Below, in pieces: positions 60,783 through 64,000 of a stretch of 64,000 bases of DNA. The stretch lies in assembly GCA_903828515.1 (NCBI GenBank), contig CAIKMD010000006.1, positions 1,054,001-1,118,000 on the forward strand. Direction: 5' to 3'. Position numbers and translations under genes: made by a program. The first letter of the stretch is position 1, and each line of letters opens with the position of its first letter. This DNA comes from an uncultured Rhodospirillales bacterium (lineage in GTDB: Bacteria; Pseudomonadota; Alphaproteobacteria; ATCC43930; CGMCC-115725). The notes beneath the pieces are model-generated. The model was not told the origin of the DNA. It was given only the letters and a program-made list of their open reading frames with translations, and did not search any database.

Positions 60783-61769
60783 ATGCGCGTTTCAACATCC
60801 ATGAAATTCGGACGGACGGCGGCTTTGGTGGTCGCGGCGGCGGGGCTGCTGCTGGCCTCCCCGTCGATGGCGCTGGAAAAGCTGGTCGGCGGCATCGCCG
60901 GCCAGGCCTCGCCGACGGTCTGGCCCTACACGATCGCCATGTACAAAGGCCTGCTGGCCAAGCGCGGCATGGAATTCGACATCGTCTATGGCCAGAGCGC
61001 GTCGAACATCCTGCAGCAGCTCGTCGGCGGTTCGGTCGATCTCGTGGTCAGCACCGGGATCAACGAACCGATCCACGCGGCGGCCAAGGGTGCCAAGGTT
61101 GGCATCCTGCGCATCGTCGGTAAGGTTCCGCCCTATGCGATCATGGCGCTGCCCGCGATCCATTCGCTGAAAGAGCTTAAGGGCAAGACCATCGCCATCG
61201 GCGGCCTCACCGATATCACCCGGCTTTATTTCGACCGCATGCTCGAGCCGAACGGCATCAAATGGGGCGAGTACGATCCGATCGTCGTCGGCTCCACGAC
61301 CGGACGCATGGCGGCACTCAAGTCGGGTGCGGTGGCGGCGACGATGGTTCTGCCGCCCTATAACTTCCAGATGGAGGCGCAGGGCTTCAACACCGTCGGT
61401 CTCGCCGTCGACTACGCGCCGGACCTGCCGTTCACCGCGAGCGTGCTCTCGCTGGCTTGGGCAGCCAAGCATCCCGACCTGGCACACGGCATCAACGACG
61501 CGTTCGACGAAGGCCTCGCCTGGCTGAAGGATCCGGCCAACAAGGCGGAAGCCATCGATATTCTCGTCACGAAGCAGGGCCTGCCGCAGGCGGAAGTAAC
61601 GCAAAGCTACGACTTCTTCCGCAAGATCGATTTTTGGGCGGCCGACGCGAAAGTCTCGCGCAAGATAATCTCCCACGTGATCGAAAGCATGCGCGCGATC
61701 GGCGACGAAGAGGAGAATGTCGACTTCAGCAAGCTCGTCATTCCCGGCGTGACCCAGGTCGTCGATTGA
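60783..61769 (+). CDS. ABC transporter substrate-binding protein, NMT1 type
   Basis: From the ATG at 60783 this 328-residue protein has a signal peptide (about 1-30, ...ASPSMA) and the NMT1/TauA-like fold: PYTIAMYKGLLAKRGMEFDI, QLVGGSVDLVVSTGINEPIH, LKELKGKTIAIGGLTDITRL and LKSGAVAATMVLPPYNFQ. It is an orphan with no transporter components nearby. Its stop overlaps the TTG start of panC. Confidence 0.87.
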   Translation: MRVSTSMKFGRTAALVVAAAGLLLASPSMALEKLVGGIAGQASPTVWPYTIAMYKGLLAKRGMEFDIVYGQSASNILQQLVGGSVDLVVSTGINEPIHAAAKGAKVGILRIVGKVPPYAIMALPAIHSLKELKGKTIAIGGLTDITRLYFDRMLEPNGIKWGEYDPIVVGSTTGRMAALKSGAVAATMVLPPYNFQMEAQGFNTVGLAVDYAPDLPFTASVLSLAWAAKHPDLAHGINDAFDEGLAWLKDPANKAEAIDILVTKQGLPQAEVTQSYDFFRKIDFWAADAKVSRKIISHVIESMRAIGDEEENVDFSKLVIPGVTQVVD

Positions 61770-62638
61770 CGGAAAAGCTCGGCACGTTGCCCGTCGCGCG
61801 GTCGATCGCCGCGCTGCGGCGATGCGTGACGGCATGGCGGCGTGCCGGTGAGGTGGTCGCGCTGGTGCCGACCATGGGGGCGCTTCACGCGGGACATCTC
61901 GCGCTGATCGCTCACGCGGCCCAACGTGCCGACCGCGTCGTCGCGAGCATTTTCGTCAATCCGACCCAGTTCGGGCCCAACGAGGATTTCAACCGCTATC
62001 CGCGCGACGAGGCGGGCGACGCCGCGAAACTCGCCGGCGCGCGCTGCGACCTTCTCTATGCGCCCGACGCGGCCGAAATCTATGCGCCGGATTTTTCCAC
62101 CACGGTATCGGTCGGCGCGGTCGCCGAGCCTCTGGATGGCGAATTTCGTCCGGGGCATTTCGCGGGCGTCGCCACCGTGGTGACCAAGCTGCTGCTGCAG
62201 GCGCATCCCGACATCGCCTGCTTCGGCGAAAAGGATTGGCAGCAGCTTCAGGTCATTCGCCGCCTCGCGCGCGATCTCGATATCGAGGTCGCGATCGAGG
62301 GCGTGCCGATCGTGCGCGAGGAAGACGGCTTGGCCCTCTCGTCGCGCAACGTCTATCTCACGCCCGAGGAACGCCGGATCGCGCCGGTCCTCCATCGCAC
62401 GCTGGCGGATGTCGCGGCGCGCGTCGCCGCCGGTGCCGATCCCGATGCGGCGGCGAAAGCGGGGGGCGAGGCGGTTCTTAAGGCCGGGTTTACCAAGCTC
62501 GATTATCTCGCGGTTCGCGATGCCGAGAGCCTTCAGCCCTGGGTCGCGCGCGTGCGGCCGGGCCGGGTTCTGGTGGCGACATGGCTCGGCCGGACCCGGC
62601 TGATCGACAACGAACCGGTCGCGCCGCGCAACTCCTAA
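61766..62638 (+). CDS. panC: Pantothenate synthetase PanC
   Basis: I take the TTG at 61766 as start, overlapping the preceding stop (TTGA); this gives 290 residues. The nucleotidyl-transferase motifs are clear: VPTMGALHAGHLALI (HIGH-like), SIFVNPTQFGPNEDFNRYPR, EFRPGHFAGVATVVTKL, CFGEKDWQQLQVIRRL and DGLALSSRNVYL (KMSK-like). It joins pantoate and beta-alanine to pantothenate using ATP. panB is not in the window. Confidence 0.94.
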   Translation: MTEKLGTLPVARSIAALRRCVTAWRRAGEVVALVPTMGALHAGHLALIAHAAQRADRVVASIFVNPTQFGPNEDFNRYPRDEAGDAAKLAGARCDLLYAPDAAEIYAPDFSTTVSVGAVAEPLDGEFRPGHFAGVATVVTKLLLQAHPDIACFGEKDWQQLQVIRRLARDLDIEVAIEGVPIVREEDGLALSSRNVYLTPEERRIAPVLHRTLADVAARVAAGADPDAAAKAGGEAVLKAGFTKLDYLAVRDAESLQPWVARVRPGRVLVATWLGRTRLIDNEPVAPRNS

Positions 62639-62714
62639 CGAATGTGCTACCATTGATCGGATAAAACCGGGGGCCGCGTGCGTTGTCGCGGGGTCAGGAT
62701 AAGGACGGGCGGGC

Positions 62715-63767
62715 GTGAAGTTTCTCGTGACAGGCGGCGCCGGTTTCATCGGCACCTCGGTCGTCCGGCATTTGCTGGGCGAAGGCGACAGCGTCGTTAA
62801 CCTCGACAAGCTCACCTATGCCGGATCGAACCCGCCGCTCGGCGCGCTGGGCGAGGGCGGGCGCTACGCGCTCGAAGTCGCCGACGTCGCCGATTTCGCC
62901 GCGGTCAGCCGGGTCCTCGTGGCGCATCGCCCCGATGCGATCATGCATCTCGCCGCCGAAAGCCATGTCGACCGTTCGATCGACGGTCCGGCGGATTTCA
63001 TTCACACCAATCTGGTCGGCACCTTCGTCATGCTCGAAGCCGCACGCGCCTATTGGCGCGGACTCGACGACGCGGCGAAAGAGAAGTTTCGCTTTCATCT
63101 CATCTCGACCGACGAGGTGTTCGGCTCGCTCGAACCGGGTGCCAGCGCGCATGAAATGTCGCGCTATCAGCCCAACAGCCCCTATGCCGCCTCGAAGGCC
63201 GGCGCCGATCATCTGGCGCGCGCCTGGCATCGCACGTTCGGTCTGCCGGTCGTCGCCACCAACTGCTCGAACAATTACGGGCCATGGCAGTTTCCGGAAA
63301 AGCTGATCCCGCTCGTCATCCTCAACGCGCTCGAAGGCAAGAAGCTGCCGATCTACGGCAAGGGCGCCAATATTCGCGACTGGCTCTATGTCGGCGATCA
63401 CGCGGCGGCGTTGGCGCTGGTGGTGCGCCGGGGCACGGTCGGCGAGACCTACAACATCGCCGGCGGCGAAGAGCGCACCAATATCGAGATCGTGCGCGCG
63501 ATCTGTGCCTTGCTCGACGAGGCCCTGCCGGATTCGCCGCATCGCCCGCACGACAAGCTGATCGAATTCGTCACCGACCGGCCGGGCCACGATCTGCGCT
63601 ATGCGGTCGACGATCGCAAGATCCGCAGCGAACTCGGCTGGAAACCGGTCGAGGATCTGGTTTCGGGGTTGAAGCGCACGGTGCACTGGTATCTCGACAA
63701 CCGCGCCTGGTGGGAGCCGATCCGCACCGGTCTCTATCACGGCCAGCGGCTGGCGCACGCGCGATGA
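62715..63767 (+). CDS. rfbB: dTDP-glucose 4,6-dehydratase
   Basis: This 350-residue SDR enzyme starts with GTG. It has the NAD motif [47 protein letters not shown], catalytic [11 protein letters not shown] and [15 protein letters not shown] with [10 protein letters not shown]. It makes dTDP-4-keto-6-deoxyglucose for rhamnose and related sugars. It overlaps rfbA by four bases, the start of a dTDP-sugar operon that continues beyond the window. Confidence 0.95.
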   Translation: MKFLVTGGAGFIGTSVVRHLLGEGDSVVNLDKLTYAGSNPPLGALGEGGRYALEVADVADFAAVSRVLVAHRPDAIMHLAAESHVDRSIDGPADFIHTNLVGTFVMLEAARAYWRGLDDAAKEKFRFHLISTDEVFGSLEPGASAHEMSRYQPNSPYAASKAGADHLARAWHRTFGLPVVATNCSNNYGPWQFPEKLIPLVILNALEGKKLPIYGKGANIRDWLYVGDHAAALALVVRRGTVGETYNIAGGEERTNIEIVRAICALLDEALPDSPHRPHDKLIEFVTDRPGHDLRYAVDDRKIRSELGWKPVEDLVSGLKRTVHWYLDNRAWWEPIRTGLYHGQRLAHAR

Positions 63768-64000
63768 AGGGGATCATTCTGGCCGGCGGGTCGGGCACCC
63801 GCCTCCATCCGATGACTCGCGTCATCTCGAAACAGCTTCTGCCGATCTACGACAAGCCGATGATCTATTATCCGCTGTCGACGCTGGTCTTCGGCGGGGT
63901 GCACGACATTCTCATCATCACGACGCCCGCCGACGCATCCGCATTCCAGACGCTGCTGGGCGACGGCAAGGCTTGGGGCATCTCGATCCGCTACGCGGTG
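63764..64000 (+). CDS. rfbA: Glucose-1-phosphate thymidylyltransferase, 3' end outside window
   Basis: The ATG overlaps the rfbB stop. The 79 visible residues contain [16 protein letters not shown], the nucleotide-binding loop, then [20 protein letters not shown] and [14 protein letters not shown], all typical of RmlA. The enzyme makes dTDP-glucose from dTTP and glucose-1-phosphate, the substrate for rfbB. Confidence 0.95.
   Translation, partial: MKGIILAGGSGTRLHPMTRVISKQLLPIYDKPMIYYPLSTLVFGGVHDILIITTPADASAFQTLLGDGKAWGISIRYAV

Overview
The window looks like the chromosome of an alphaproteobacterium. It is GC-rich and carries Rhodobacter-GTA-type phage genes, an MbfA iron exporter, a Usg-like protein, a PrkA/YeaH/SpoVR operon, a Flp pilin, and intergenic palindromes of the kind common in Rhodospirillales and Hyphomicrobiales. 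No rRNA or tRNA gene was seen, so placement below class is inference.

Bases 1 to about 21190 are the right-hand part of a prophage or GTA-like element; terminase, portal and any integrase lie to the left, outside the window. The order follows the Rhodobacter capsulatus GTA plan: prohead protease (cut by the edge), major capsid, head-tail connector, gp10-like protein, DUF3168 terminator, major tail protein, tail assembly chaperone with a probable -1 frameshift product, short tape measure, DUF2460, DUF2163, NlpC/P60 peptidase, large tail-tip protein, a fibre-like protein and two small proteins. A small membrane protein, a GH108 endolysin and a GTA-type 3TM holin follow. Cargo sits at gene junctions of this module: a Tae2/BPSL0067-type amidase with a duplicated STY0301-type immunity protein (3907-5195); an HNH-like toxin with a DUF2019-type immunity protein, a DUF4262 gene and hicAB (9107-11784); a frameshifted FkbM methyltransferase (17083-17861); and hipBA with three evenly spaced operators (18861-20551).

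Bases 21290-25773 hold three MFS exporters, the first two being tandem paralogs. At 25907-27304, outside the phage cluster, lies another toxin-like gene followed by a TPR gene. Its N-terminal module and PAG...GGE linker resemble those of the phage-borne nuclease toxin. Housekeeping genes follow: S1/P1 nuclease, HrpB helicase, a DUF1194 VWA protein, a pentapeptide-repeat protein, divergent AlkA/Ada and Ogt alkylation-repair genes, a SAM methyltransferase, divergent mbfA and msrB, a phosphotransferase, prkA-yeaH-spoVR, usg, a chemotaxis receptor, DUF1345 and a GNAT acetyltransferase.

Bases 48985-51823 are a TPP-riboswitch-controlled thiOSGE operon, and 57370-59396 a second TPP riboswitch with thiC; together they cover much of thiamine synthesis. 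Between them lie a Flp pilin, a lysine-rich secreted peptide, small lipoproteins, two YbhB-like proteins and two orphan solute-binding proteins. The right end has a Nudix hydrolase, a small AT-rich insertion flanked by copies of the Nudix 3' end, a tiny ORF behind a near-complete complement of the 16S rRNA 3' end, an NMT1-type binding protein, panC, and the start of a dTDP-sugar cluster (rfbB, rfbA cut by the edge).

The best candidate for an undescribed system is the set of toxin/immunity cassettes built into the tail-gene operon, together with the related toxin-like locus outside it.
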